A stretch of DNA of 33,216 nucleotides from Dyella sp. ASV24 (GCF_016428905.1 NZ_JAELTQ010000045.1:1-33216), one strand, 5' to 3'. Shown: positions 1 to 5,813, counted from the first letter of the stretch. A program made the numbers and translations. The notes: generated from the sequence alone by a model not told the origin.

Positions 1-2
1 AG

Positions 3-458
3 GGGCAGCCAGCGGGCCATACGCTCTTTTGCCTCTGGGCACGGTCCCCCGATGGTCCGTTGGTGGTTATCGAGAACCCTGCGACGTTTGCGGCCGAGGC
101 GGGCTTTACGGGCGCACGGGCTACGGATACGTGGCGCCGGCGCATGAAGTTTTTGCGGGACCACCAGTTCCTGCTTTCGAAGCCTGGGCCTTCGGGCGAC
201 TTCCATTACGTGTTGCTGCTGAATCCCAACGCTGCGGTCGAGTGGATGCGCGGCAGCAAATTGGTTCAAGACGGTCTCTATGGCCGCTTTCGGGACCGTA
301 TCGCGGAAGTAGGGGCTAGTGGCGAAATCGATGCAATCTGGGCCCATTGGGCTGCGGAGCAGACTGCCCAACTCGCCGCGCAACAGGCGGCCGCTTCCGG
401 AGGAGAAGGAAACGTAAGCGTGCCTCCTCCACCTGTCGCAATAGAACAGGCCACTTGA
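3..458 (+). CDS. Conserved hypothetical protein, 5'-truncated by the window edge
   Basis: The frame is open from base 3 without a stop, so the gene probably starts left of the window; a TTG at 60 is only the first start-like codon inside it. About 152 residues are visible. The middle (RRRMKFLRDHQFLLSKPG followed by GDFHYVLLLNPN) reads like a winged-helix fold: a helix, a wing and a beta strand. Next come a basic YGRFRDR stretch, an Ala/Gln-rich segment (AEQTAQLAAQQAAA) and a proline-rich tail. I recall similar proteins from integrative elements and plasmids of Xanthomonas, Burkholderia and Pseudomonas but know no function. A DNA-binding regulatory role is a guess from shape only. The gene ends 17 bases before the next ATG, which has a strong Shine-Dalgarno sequence. 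Confidence 0.7.
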   Translation, partial: GQPAGHTLFCLWARSPDGPLVVIENPATFAAEAGFTGARATDTWRRRMKFLRDHQFLLSKPGPSGDFHYVLLLNPNAAVEWMRGSKLVQDGLYGRFRDRIAEVGASGEIDAIWAHWAAEQTAQLAAQQAAASGGEGNVSVPPPPVAIEQAT

Positions 459-475
459 TAAGGACGGAGGAAACC

Positions 476-532
476 ATGCGTATGACATTAGTCGCCGGCA
501 TCCCGTGCACGCCTACCCGCGGGATGCCGTAA
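476..532 (+). CDS. Possible 18-aa leader peptide with strong ribosome binding site
   Basis: An ATG at 476 is preceded by GGAGG (466-470) at ideal spacing and opens an 18-codon frame, MRMTLVAGIPCTPTRGMP, ending in TAA at 530-532. Codons 7 to 18 form a 10-bp perfect hairpin (CGGCATCCCG at 496-505 with CGGGATGCCG at 520-529). A strong SD in front of a tiny frame that is itself structured is typical of a leader peptide or of a translated regulatory RNA. It could also be a remnant of a longer gene or pure chance. No homologue is known to me. Confidence 0.35.
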   Translation: MRMTLVAGIPCTPTRGMP

Positions 533-585
533 AAAAAGAAGGCCCTTGGTCAGCCCCGTTTTCGAGGCCGGACTGACCAAAGGCC
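530..585 (-). terminator. Intrinsic terminator on the minus strand
   Basis: GGCC-TTGGTCAG (541-553) pairs with CTGACCAA-GGCC (573-585), interrupted by one C-A mismatch. Read on the minus strand the hairpin is followed directly by TTCTTTTTTT (complement of 531-540), the classical U-tract. On the plus strand there is no T-run after it, so the polarity is clear. No minus-strand protein gene lies immediately to the right; the terminator most likely ends a short untranslated transcript. Confidence 0.65.
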
Positions 586-637
586 ATGGTGGGCACCCAA
601 CTCGGGTGCACTGACCAAGAGATGGCCCTCGGTCAGA
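531..637 (-). ncRNA. Candidate small RNA of about 105 nt
   Basis: The minus strand shows a promoter-like pair (-35 at 667-672, -10 at 644-649, 17-bp spacer), then about 105 nt, then an intrinsic terminator with a U-tract. The predicted transcript folds into three hairpins: CUGACC/GGUCAG (complement of 631-636 and 611-616), GCACCC/GGGUGC (complement of 604-609 and 593-598), and the terminator stem. No start codon with a ribosome binding site is seen inside. The same CUGACC/GGUCAG element occurs in hairpins 1 and 3, so alternative pairing is possible. The transcript would be antisense to the leader between the 18-aa frame and the 44-aa gene at 719, so it could act in cis. This is inference from sequence layout; no known RNA family was recognised. 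Confidence 0.45.
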
Positions 638-643
638 GGGCTA

Positions 644-672
644 TCTATAACACGTGGTCGGCATGCGCCCAA
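644..672 (-). promoter_or_regulatory. Putative sigma-70 promoter for the candidate small RNA
   Basis: On the minus strand TTGGGC (667-672) and TATAGA (644-649) are separated by exactly 17 bases. The -10 box matches the consensus in 4 of 6 positions and the -35 in 3 of 6. Predicted transcription would begin near 637. The only support is position: it sits just upstream of a structured, terminator-ended segment. Confidence 0.4.
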
Positions 673-718
673 ATCCTTTGCTGAATGACCGGCCCACATG
701 GCCGAAGGGAAAGAACGT

Positions 719-853
719 ATGACGACCAGTAAGAAAGACGCCACCAAGGCGAGCAAGTTGCTTAGCAGCCCCAAGACCAGCAAGACCGTGAAATCGGTCG
801 CTGGCTCCGACCTGGCACAAGCGAAGCACAAGGGTGGGTCGAAGAAGAAGTAA
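719..853 (+). CDS. Small lysine-rich conserved protein, 44 aa
   Basis: The ATG at 719 is preceded by GAAGGGAAAG (704-713), a good ribosome binding site. The product starts MTTSKKDATKASKLL and ends KHKGGSKKK; it is strongly basic, has no cysteine and no membrane segment. The core pattern (KDAxKASKLL, PKTSKTVKSVAGSDLAQ) resembles a family of very short conserved hypothetical proteins seen in many Proteobacteria, often in mobile elements and phages; its function is unknown. The leader holds several hairpins and an opposing candidate small RNA, which suggests post-transcriptional control. Its length fits the family, so it is not a fragment. Confidence 0.75.
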   Translation: MTTSKKDATKASKLLSSPKTSKTVKSVAGSDLAQAKHKGGSKKK

Positions 854-863
854 GCCGAAAAGG

Positions 864-893
864 TGTCAGCCCCGGGGCAAGACGGGGCTGACA
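864..893. repeat. 11-bp perfect stem-loop after the 44-aa gene
   Basis: TGTCAGCCCCG (864-874) pairs with CGGGGCTGACA (883-893) around an 8-base loop, 10 bases after the stop codon at 853. On the plus strand no T-run follows; on the minus strand CCTTTT follows shortly after. The 10-mer GTCAGCCCCG is also present at 549-558 in the upstream terminator hairpin, so the two structures share sequence. It may stabilise or end the small-gene transcript. Confidence 0.55.
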
Positions 894-969
894 TCCGTCG
901 ACATTCGTCTTGTCGTGCATCGAGATAAACAGGTTGAATGTCTGGGATGACAGCTTTGGGGGAAGGGAA

Positions 970-1713
970 ATGTCGATTTTTGAGGATGCGGTTTCTATCG
1001 TGCGCGAGGCCGAGCACCTTGTTATTGGGACTCGCTTTAAGGCTCGATGGCGGCACGTGGAATCCGCGTTGGATACCATCGTGCATGCACCTTGGTTTGT
1101 CCTTGTTGGTGTTCAAGAGCGCCTCGCGACGTTCGTTCTCGCGCTGTTCCTGGTGCCCGTCTGGTGGTGCCTCATCGCGGCTCTGATGTGGGCGACCGGC
1201 GGTGGCTCTGCCGTAAGCCTTCACACTTCACAGGGTTGGGTTGTCGCTGGGTTGATGGCGACTGGCTCGGTTCTCTTTCGCCTTCCGAGTCGCTCCACGC
1301 GCTTGGGGATTCGCCCGCCGCAGGTTGCAGCACTGGCGGCGCACATCAAATCCATTGCACCCGATGAAGCGACCATGAAGTTGCTTCAAGCGGGTGTCGC
1401 GACGTTGGATGCCAACGCTACGCAGCGTATTACACGCATCCAATGGCTCTTGGGGCTGTGTTGGGCAGGGCTTGCTTGGGCTACATCGCACTGGGTGTTT
1501 GCAGCAGGGATCTCCGACATGACACGGCGGGAGGCAACGACCGATATCTTTGGTGGGTTGCTTGTTTTTCTCTTCTTCGGCGTCGGTGCCGTTTCCTACG
1601 AAGGGACTGTCCGCATCGTGAAGCAGACCATCGATTTCGCCTTTCTCGAAGCAAGCGACAGTCGGCGCGGTGAGCAGCCTGTGGCTAGCGGAGGGTCGGA
1701 GTTCTTGGATTGA
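970..1713 (+). CDS. Membrane protein of unknown function, 248 aa
   Basis: I chose the ATG at 970 (MSIFEDAV) because GGGGGAAGGGAA lies directly before it; a start at 910 would lack a ribosome binding site. Four hydrophobic segments are visible, at about residues 51-75, 87-103, 158-180 and 193-213, arranged as two hairpins around a soluble middle part (PPQVAALAAHIKSIAPDEATMKLL). The N-terminal 50 residues and the C-terminal tail are polar. No enzyme motif is recognised. It sits in the island between a small protein and an HNH nuclease gene (107-bp gap, same strand). A membrane effector next to a nuclease would fit a defence module, but nothing in the sequence proves this. Confidence 0.75.
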   Translation: MSIFEDAVSIVREAEHLVIGTRFKARWRHVESALDTIVHAPWFVLVGVQERLATFVLALFLVPVWWCLIAALMWATGGGSAVSLHTSQGWVVAGLMATGSVLFRLPSRSTRLGIRPPQVAALAAHIKSIAPDEATMKLLQAGVATLDANATQRITRIQWLLGLCWAGLAWATSHWVFAAGISDMTRREATTDIFGGLLVFLFFGVGAVSYEGTVRIVKQTIDFAFLEASDSRRGEQPVASGGSEFLD

Positions 1714-1820
1714 AACCCGATAACCGGACGCGCCTCGGCGCGCGCTGACGGAAGAACGGGAAAGGCGCTTGAGACTTGGGCGCGTCTAAGCGTTGCCCAT
1801 AACTTGAATTGGAAGGGATG

Positions 1821-2966
1821 ATGGATAGCGATACATCGGAACAACAGATTGCCTGCGTCTACTGTCCGGAGGATGGTAAGAAGACGTTCCCTCCAAAAAA
1901 AGGGTCACTCGAGCACGTAATCCTATCCGCGCTGGGCGGACGAAAAGGTAGCCGCAACATCTGCTGCATGGATTGCAATAACCGCCTAGGACTCGAGATC
2001 GATGACGTGCTCGCGAGAACGTTTGCGCCGTTAGCGAATCAGTTCAACATACAGAGAGATCGAAGAGGCGCTGCCCCGATCATTGCCAGTAAAGAAACAC
2101 TCGATGGGGCGCAACTTGAGGTGGGTCCAGGCGGGCAGTATCGACTGAAGAAGGCGACAGTCACGGAATCAGAAACTGCCGATGGCAGGCCAAGCTTCTA
2201 CGTTCAAGCGAACAATCTGGAGGAAGCGGATCGCCTTCGTGGCAGCTACTTGAAGAAGTTCGGCCCCAATGCTCAAACAACCACTGAGTACTTCGCCACT
2301 TCCACCCCAGCGCCACTGCACGCTTTCGAGCTCAAATTCGGAGATGCTGAGAAGCGCAGCTCCGCGAAGATGCTTCTGACGTTATTGGCTACCAGCGTAC
2401 ATCCGGATCGGATCCGCTCAGATGAGCTTCGGGATATCGTCAGGTACATCAACGGCGAGATAAACATCGGCCATCGCGTGCAGCCTTGGTTGAACATCGC
2501 CATGCCTGCGACCAAGGAAGAGTATAGGTTTGGTCACGTAGCGTTGGTTGTCGCGAGCGCAGAGCTCAAGCAGCTTGTGGGTGTACTGCTCCTCTTTGGG
2601 ACGTTCAAAGTCACGGTGTTGTTGTCGGATTCATGGTCGGGTCCAGCCCTGGGTGTCCGATACTGCGTTGATCCGTGCAGTGGTCATCACGACACTGATC
2701 GGATTGATGGTGAGACTTTAGCGCAATCTTTCCCACAGTCTGAGATTCCTTGCGACGCAGATCTTGGTGCCGATATCGGAGCGCTCATTGGTGAACTCCA
2801 GGAACGCCAGCGAACGAAGCTCATCATGGGTGTGATAGAGGAGGTCAAGGCGAGGATTCCTGAAGGCGCGTCCCAGGAAGAAATTAAAAGAATAGTGGAC
2901 GAAGCTGCTAACCGACTCACCAAAGAGCTGCTCAAGATTCCATACAAGAGGCGACTTGATCTGTAG
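1821..2966 (+). CDS. HNH endonuclease-family protein, 381 aa
   Basis: The N-terminus carries a zinc-type HNH signature: C12-x2-C15, then LEHVI with E31-H32, an ALGG turn, and C49-x2-C52 followed by N53-N54. This arrangement matches the HNH_5-type domain found in many stand-alone nucleases of mobile elements. The remaining 320 residues are not recognised; the C-terminal 70 residues are charged and helical. ATG at 1821 has GGAAGG (1811-1816) at a usable distance; ATG 1818 is too close. Codon use is less GC-rich than the chromosomal genes. Likely role: DNA cleavage, perhaps in phage or plasmid defence; substrate unknown. It is convergent with the nuclease gene at 3163, 196 bp away. Confidence 0.75.
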   Translation: MDSDTSEQQIACVYCPEDGKKTFPPKKGSLEHVILSALGGRKGSRNICCMDCNNRLGLEIDDVLARTFAPLANQFNIQRDRRGAAPIIASKETLDGAQLEVGPGGQYRLKKATVTESETADGRPSFYVQANNLEEADRLRGSYLKKFGPNAQTTTEYFATSTPAPLHAFELKFGDAEKRSSAKMLLTLLATSVHPDRIRSDELRDIVRYINGEINIGHRVQPWLNIAMPATKEEYRFGHVALVVASAELKQLVGVLLLFGTFKVTVLLSDSWSGPALGVRYCVDPCSGHHDTDRIDGETLAQSFPQSEIPCDADLGADIGALIGELQERQRTKLIMGVIEEVKARIPEGASQEEIKRIVDEAANRLTKELLKIPYKRRLDL

Positions 2967-3162
2967 TGACCCTACTGATCTGAGTTGGTGGCAGCGTGAG
3001 ATGCTCGCAAGGGCATAGCTTAAGAGAGCACCTTCGGCTGTTGCGCACGCTCACACCACTTCGCTAGGGCGATATTGAAGGGCTGGACGAAGTTTGTGGC
3101 CGCCGGACCAAACCACAATGCGAGTGTTCGCCTTTCGTGCCAGACAGGTCCTCTAGATCTGA
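2967..3162. other. Convergent intergenic spacer, nothing recognised
   Basis: This 196-bp stretch separates two genes that run towards each other. I see no strong hairpin followed by a T-run on either strand and no reading frame with a ribosome binding site. Confidence 0.5.
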
Positions 3163-4617
3163 CTATGGCGGCATGCGCTCTTGAAGGATGTCATAGCGGA
3201 CGAATAGTGTGCGAAAGAACTCGGCTACGCACGCCTGAGAGGCCGGTCCAATGGTCCCTTTCTTCAGGTCTACGTCCCGAAACTCGTGGCCGCCAAATCG
3301 AAATACCTGATAGCCGCGTAGCTTGAGACGTCGATCTTCGCGCACCATCTCCGCGTAGCGTTCTGGGCTGGCTCGATACGCGGTACCGGACGAATCCGGG
3401 ACGGCGTAGTGCTGCTGTCCATCAACCTCAATAACGATACGGACTCCACGGTCGAGCATGAGTAGAAAGTCCATGCGCTGCCTTGCAAGATACTTCTCAT
3501 CACCGCGTTGCCGCTGTGTCATTGGGTCGTAATGCAGGTAAACCTGGGGAATCAACGCTGGCAGTCGATCGCCAAGGTCCTCTTTGTAAAGTTTGTAGTA
3601 ACACTTGAATATCGCCAATTCGCCGGGAGACTCGGACTTGATGACGGCTGACAGAAGTCGGAGGTAAAGAGATTTTGCTGGCCTCACCTCCTTCGCACCG
3701 GGGCCGGCGATCCACCATGCAAGGAGATCTCTCCAGCGTAAGCCGGTCGGTGGCAGCGGGTCTTCATAGGTCAGCACCTTGTCTGCGTGCTTGACGATCT
3801 CGACATCGTTGTTGATGGCATCACGAAACACCAGCTCGGGCTTTTCGCCTATAGAGGCGAAGATCAGGTTCTTCATGGCGCCCACCGTTCCGCCTTGTGA
3901 GCGAACTACACCATAAACGGGAAATGTCGACGCATAACCCGTGATGACGACCTGAAACCCTTCACGCTGTAACAATGGATTTAGGCGTGTCGCGAGCTCC
4001 GCTTGTTCCTTGTCGCGGCGAGCCACAGGATGCAGAAGCTTCTCGATCAAAGCGATGAAGCGAGATTGCGTGCAGGTTAATGCACCGCACTCAATTAGAA
4101 GAACTTCATGTGACCAGTCGTCGTTATGGATTGCATGTTTAACTATTTGGTCGGCCAGGCCCTTTCCGGGCACTAGGAACTGAAACTTGTCGACGAAAGG
4201 TTGGGATCCAAAAATCTCCTGCAAGGTATCGACCAAATCTAGATCGCCAAAGAGGGGGCCGAGAAAATTGAGCTCTTTGAGGATGTCGCGCCGAACAATC
4301 TCGCTGAGGCGATGTGTTGGCGATGACGCTAATTGGGTGATCGCGTCCTCCAGTGCGTCTGACGGGAAGATGTGAAATACGCGCTCTGCGAGATCAGTCA
4401 GCTCTGGGAGTTTCCACGAAGCGATACGCCGCTTCACATAAGAGCGCTTGCTGGCAAATGCCTCGGACTCGTCCTCGGATTTCACTTCGGACTGAATACC
4501 TAGTTCGACGCACAACGCTGGCAGGTCGTAGGACTTGGAGGTGCGCAAGGCATCGGCGATTAGGTCGCGTAGCCAGTCATTTGATAACCGCTCGGTGATG
4601 CTCATTGGCGCGTCCAT
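3163..4617 (-). CDS. Putative anti-phage nuclease: AbiJ-like body with C-terminal PD-(D/E)XK domain, 484 aa
   Basis: The C-terminal 100 residues (about 375-470) show a PD-(D/E)XK nuclease core like that of Vsr/DUF559 proteins: D383 in RMDFLL, E397-x-D399 in IVIEVDG, QQHY, and the trailing pattern DRRLKLRGYQVFRFGG. The middle (GAMKNLIFASIGEKPELVF, then GLRWRDLLAWW) resembles the conserved central region of AbiJ-related abortive-infection proteins, and the helical N-terminus (DLPALCVELGI) fits an AbiJ N-terminal domain. These family links are from memory and moderately sure; the nuclease core is clear. Start choice is open: ATG 4617 has GGAA before it; ATG 4605 and GTG/ATG 4692 are alternatives. 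It is the last gene of the island, next to the attachment site, a common place for defence cargo. Confidence 0.65.
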   Translation of the reverse strand: MDAPMSITERLSNDWLRDLIADALRTSKSYDLPALCVELGIQSEVKSEDESEAFASKRSYVKRRIASWKLPELTDLAERVFHIFPSDALEDAITQLASSPTHRLSEIVRRDILKELNFLGPLFGDLDLVDTLQEIFGSQPFVDKFQFLVPGKGLADQIVKHAIHNDDWSHEVLLIECGALTCTQSRFIALIEKLLHPVARRDKEQAELATRLNPLLQREGFQVVITGYASTFPVYGVVRSQGGTVGAMKNLIFASIGEKPELVFRDAINNDVEIVKHADKVLTYEDPLPPTGLRWRDLLAWWIAGPGAKEVRPAKSLYLRLLSAVIKSESPGELAIFKCYYKLYKEDLGDRLPALIPQVYLHYDPMTQRQRGDEKYLARQRMDFLLMLDRGVRIVIEVDGQQHYAVPDSSGTAYRASPERYAEMVREDRRLKLRGYQVFRFGGHEFRDVDLKKGTIGPASQACVAEFFRTLFVRYDILQERMPP

Positions 4618-4743
4618 GTGTTCCGTGGCGGAACTTGCTTCGCCATGATATCCCCCGCTTGTCTTTCTCAGATGCCGGCGGCATCTCACCACCCCTCGGC
4701 ATGCACGTCAGGAACTTCGACGGCCTCGCCCCTTCTTGCCAAC

Positions 4744-4867
4744 GTTACGGTGCACCGCAATCGGTACACTGGCGGTACAACTCCTAGGATCGTCGAGTTA
4801 CGGCAAGTAACGCTAAGTTACTGAATTTACGGAAATGCTGGTTACGGAGGACTTCGCTGCGTTTACG
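4744..4867. repeat. Cluster of TTACGG-type short repeats beside the attachment site
   Basis: GTTACGG occurs at 4744-4750, 4797-4803 and 4841-4847, TTTACGG at 4826-4832, the inverse form GTAACG at 4807-4812, GTTAC at 4817-4821 and GTTTACG at 4861-4867. Such clusters within 150 bp of an attachment core are typical of arm-type integrase or excisionase binding sites. The same stretch must also hold the promoter of the leftward nuclease gene at 4617, so a role as an operator is equally possible. Confidence 0.5.
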
Positions 4868-4891
4868 CAGGCTACTAAAGAGATTCGGCAT

Positions 4892-5251
4892 CTAAAGCGA
4901 ACTCATAATCCCTTGGTTGTAGGTTCGAATCCTACTGGGCCCACCATCTGCGTGAGATGGCATCACCATCACGGTGAGCGTGACCATCGCGGCGAGTGAC
5001 GCCATACGTCGAAGCAATGCCTTGTGACGTGCGCCATCTTTCGATCCCATGCGCACTTCAGCGGCTGTTTTTACGGGCGGAAGACCAGCCATCAATGCCA
5101 GCTCGGCGGCGTACTCGAAAGTCGGGCAAGTGGTTCCGTTGATCCACTGTGTGACTGACACATGAGACACGCCCAGCGCCTCGCCAAGCTTGCGCGAAGT
5201 GGTGTGCCCTGTTTTTTTCATCGCGAGAGAGACGAGCTGTGCGGCGTCCAT
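4892..5251 (-). CDS. Phage-type helix-turn-helix regulator (DUF3693-like), C-terminus read through the tRNA remnant
   Basis: The ATG at 5251 follows AGGAGG (5258-5263 region, minus strand) at good spacing. Residues 1-60 form a helix-turn-helix unit (TSRKLGEALGVSHVSVTQWINGT), then AAELALMAGLPPVKTAAEVR, a basic stretch and a hydrophobic segment (LAAMVTLTVMV) that could anchor the protein. The layout resembles DUF3693 phage proteins of Xanthomonas-type small phages. The last residues (GPSRIRTYNQGIMS) are the antisense translation of the tRNA fragment, so the natural C-terminus was probably set or changed by integration at this site. It faces left while a small-gene operon faces right, with repeated operator-like motifs between them; it is therefore the likely repressor. 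Confidence 0.7.
   Translation of the reverse strand: MDAAQLVSLAMKKTGHTTSRKLGEALGVSHVSVTQWINGTTCPTFEYAAELALMAGLPPVKTAAEVRMGSKDGARHKALLRRMASLAAMVTLTVMVMPSHADGGPSRIRTYNQGIMSSL
4901..4946 (+). other. Attachment site: 3' half of a CAU-anticodon tRNA gene (tRNA-Met type)
   Basis: The sequence reads anticodon loop CTCATAA, 3' anticodon strand TCCCT, variable region, T-stem GTAGG with loop TTCGAAT and CCTAC, then acceptor strand TGGGCCC, discriminator A and CCA. Upstream, the expected 5' anticodon strand (AGGGA) is replaced by unrelated sequence (GCGAA) and no D-arm or acceptor 5' strand exists, so this is not a working tRNA. A block starting in the anticodon loop and ending with CCA is the usual direct repeat at the far end of a tRNA-integrated element. 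CAU means elongator tRNA-Met, or less likely tRNA-Ile2. Confidence 0.85.
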
Positions 5252-5263
5252 GGGATGCCTCCT

Positions 5264-5330
5264 GTTAGTTTGAGTTGACACTATCATGCGCCCTTGGTAG
5301 TTTGCCTTAACGCGTTAGTTTGGACTAACG
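5264..5330. promoter_or_regulatory. Divergent promoter region with three operator-like repeats
   Basis: GTTAGTTTG occurs at 5264-5272 and 5314-5322 and GGTAGTTTG at 5296-5304, all in the same direction. The last copy is part of a perfect dyad, CGTTAGT-TTGG-ACTAACG (5313-5330). A plus-strand -35 box TTGACA (5275-5280) with TAGTTT at 5298-5303 (17-bp spacer) would start transcription just before the dyad, so a repressor bound there would block the rightward operon. The repressor start codon at 5251 lies 13 bases from the first repeat, which suggests autoregulation. Confidence 0.55.
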
Positions 5331-5344
5331 AAGGGGCAGGGATT

Positions 5345-5461
5345 ATGGGCGTAGCCGTCGTCTGCGGTCTTGTGGCCGCATTGAGCATCCTTCGGGTCGT
5401 TCGACCCCTCCGTGATCTTGCCGCCCGTCAGCGGGCCACCCTGAGCGGGGTGACGGCATGA
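5345..5461 (+). CDS. Small phage-like protein, 38 aa
   Basis: ATG at 5345 follows GGGGCAGGG closely and is the first start after the putative operator. The product MGVAVVCGLVAALSILRVV has a hydrophobic N-terminal half that could span the membrane, followed by a basic tail (RPLRDLAARQRATLSG). The stop codon overlaps the next ATG as ATGA, which argues for a translated gene. Function unknown; small membrane proteins are common in filamentous phage operons. Confidence 0.5.
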   Translation: MGVAVVCGLVAALSILRVVRPLRDLAARQRATLSGVTA

Positions 5462-5559
5462 GTTTCTTCGCGCACGTGCTTCTCCGGTTGGTGAGAACGT
5501 GCATGGCATCTTTCAGATGCCGTTTGGCGTGGTGGTGTTTACTGGGTTGGCGCATATGA
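5458..5559 (+). CDS. Possible 33-aa hydrophobic, basic protein
   Basis: The frame opens with ATG overlapping the previous stop (ATGA at 5458-5461) and closes with TGA overlapping the next ATG (5556-5559). The product (MSFFAHVLLRLVRTCMASF, then CRLAWWCLLGWRI) is hydrophobic with interspersed arginines and three cysteines. Both overlaps support translation by coupling. It has no ribosome binding site of its own and no known homologue, so it may also serve only to carry ribosomes to the next gene. Confidence 0.35.
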   Translation: MSFFAHVLLRLVRTCMASFRCRLAWWCLLGWRI

Positions 5560-5813
5560 GCATGGACAAGGGCCAGATTTACTTGGTGTCTTCGGCCCCG
5601 AATGCTGCGCCGACGGTGGCGCCGTTCCGCTCGCTCGCGGGCGCACCAAGCGAGGTGACTCGCACGGTGTCGGGCGATGTGGTGTTCAAGATTAATTCGG
5701 GGCGGTACGAGAAGAAGGGCATCGCCTATGAGGCGATCAAGGATTGCTACCGATTGACCAAGGCGGGTGAGGTCGAGTCGTTGTCCTGCTCGTCAATCGT
5801 GATCGTGGATTGA
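5556..5813 (+). CDS. Phage-like hypothetical protein, 85 aa
   Basis: I prefer ATG 5556 (MSMDKGQIYLV) because it overlaps the preceding stop in an ATGA junction; GTG 5499 would overlap the upstream frame and lacks support. The protein is soluble, beta-rich in appearance (DVVFKINSGRYEKKGIAYEAI), with two cysteines near the C-terminus and an all-strand end (SSIVIVD). Size and position after a repressor/operator fit a single-strand DNA-binding or similar early phage protein, but I do not recognise a family. Confidence 0.6.
   Translation: MSMDKGQIYLVSSAPNAAPTVAPFRSLAGAPSEVTRTVSGDVVFKINSGRYEKKGIAYEAIKDCYRLTKAGEVESLSCSSIVIVD

Larger units (their letters stand above)
1..4946. mobile_element. Distal end of a tRNA-integrated genomic island or ICE (left part outside window)
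   Basis: The segment ends at 4946 with a 46-bp copy of a tRNA 3' half that lacks its 5' half, the normal product of site-specific integration into a tRNA gene. Because the fragment is in + orientation, the intact tRNA and probably the integrase should lie left of base 1. The cargo seen here (a short lysine-rich protein, an HNH nuclease, a putative abortive-infection-type nuclease, unrecognised small proteins) is typical of accessory islands. The genes at 1821-2966 and 3163-4617 use clearly more A/T at third codon positions than the genes after 6571. No integrase, relaxase or transfer gene is visible, so whether this is an ICE, prophage or simple island is not decided. Confidence 0.7.

Noticed and set aside
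496-529. 10-bp hairpin followed by a run of A taken as a plus-strand terminator
   Set aside because: A plus-strand terminator needs a T-run after the stem; the A-run here belongs to the minus-strand terminator of the next hairpin.
550-1224. 224-aa minus-strand frame crossing the small-gene region
   Set aside because: It runs through the promoter, hairpins and 44-aa gene on the other strand, has no ribosome binding site and no recognisable protein character.
4901-4946. A functional tRNA gene
   Set aside because: Acceptor 5' strand, D-arm and 5' anticodon strand are missing, so only the 3' half is present.
5499-5555. GTG start extending the 85-aa phage-like protein
   Set aside because: The extension overlaps the upstream microgene, lacks a ribosome binding site, and ignores the ATGA junction at 5556.
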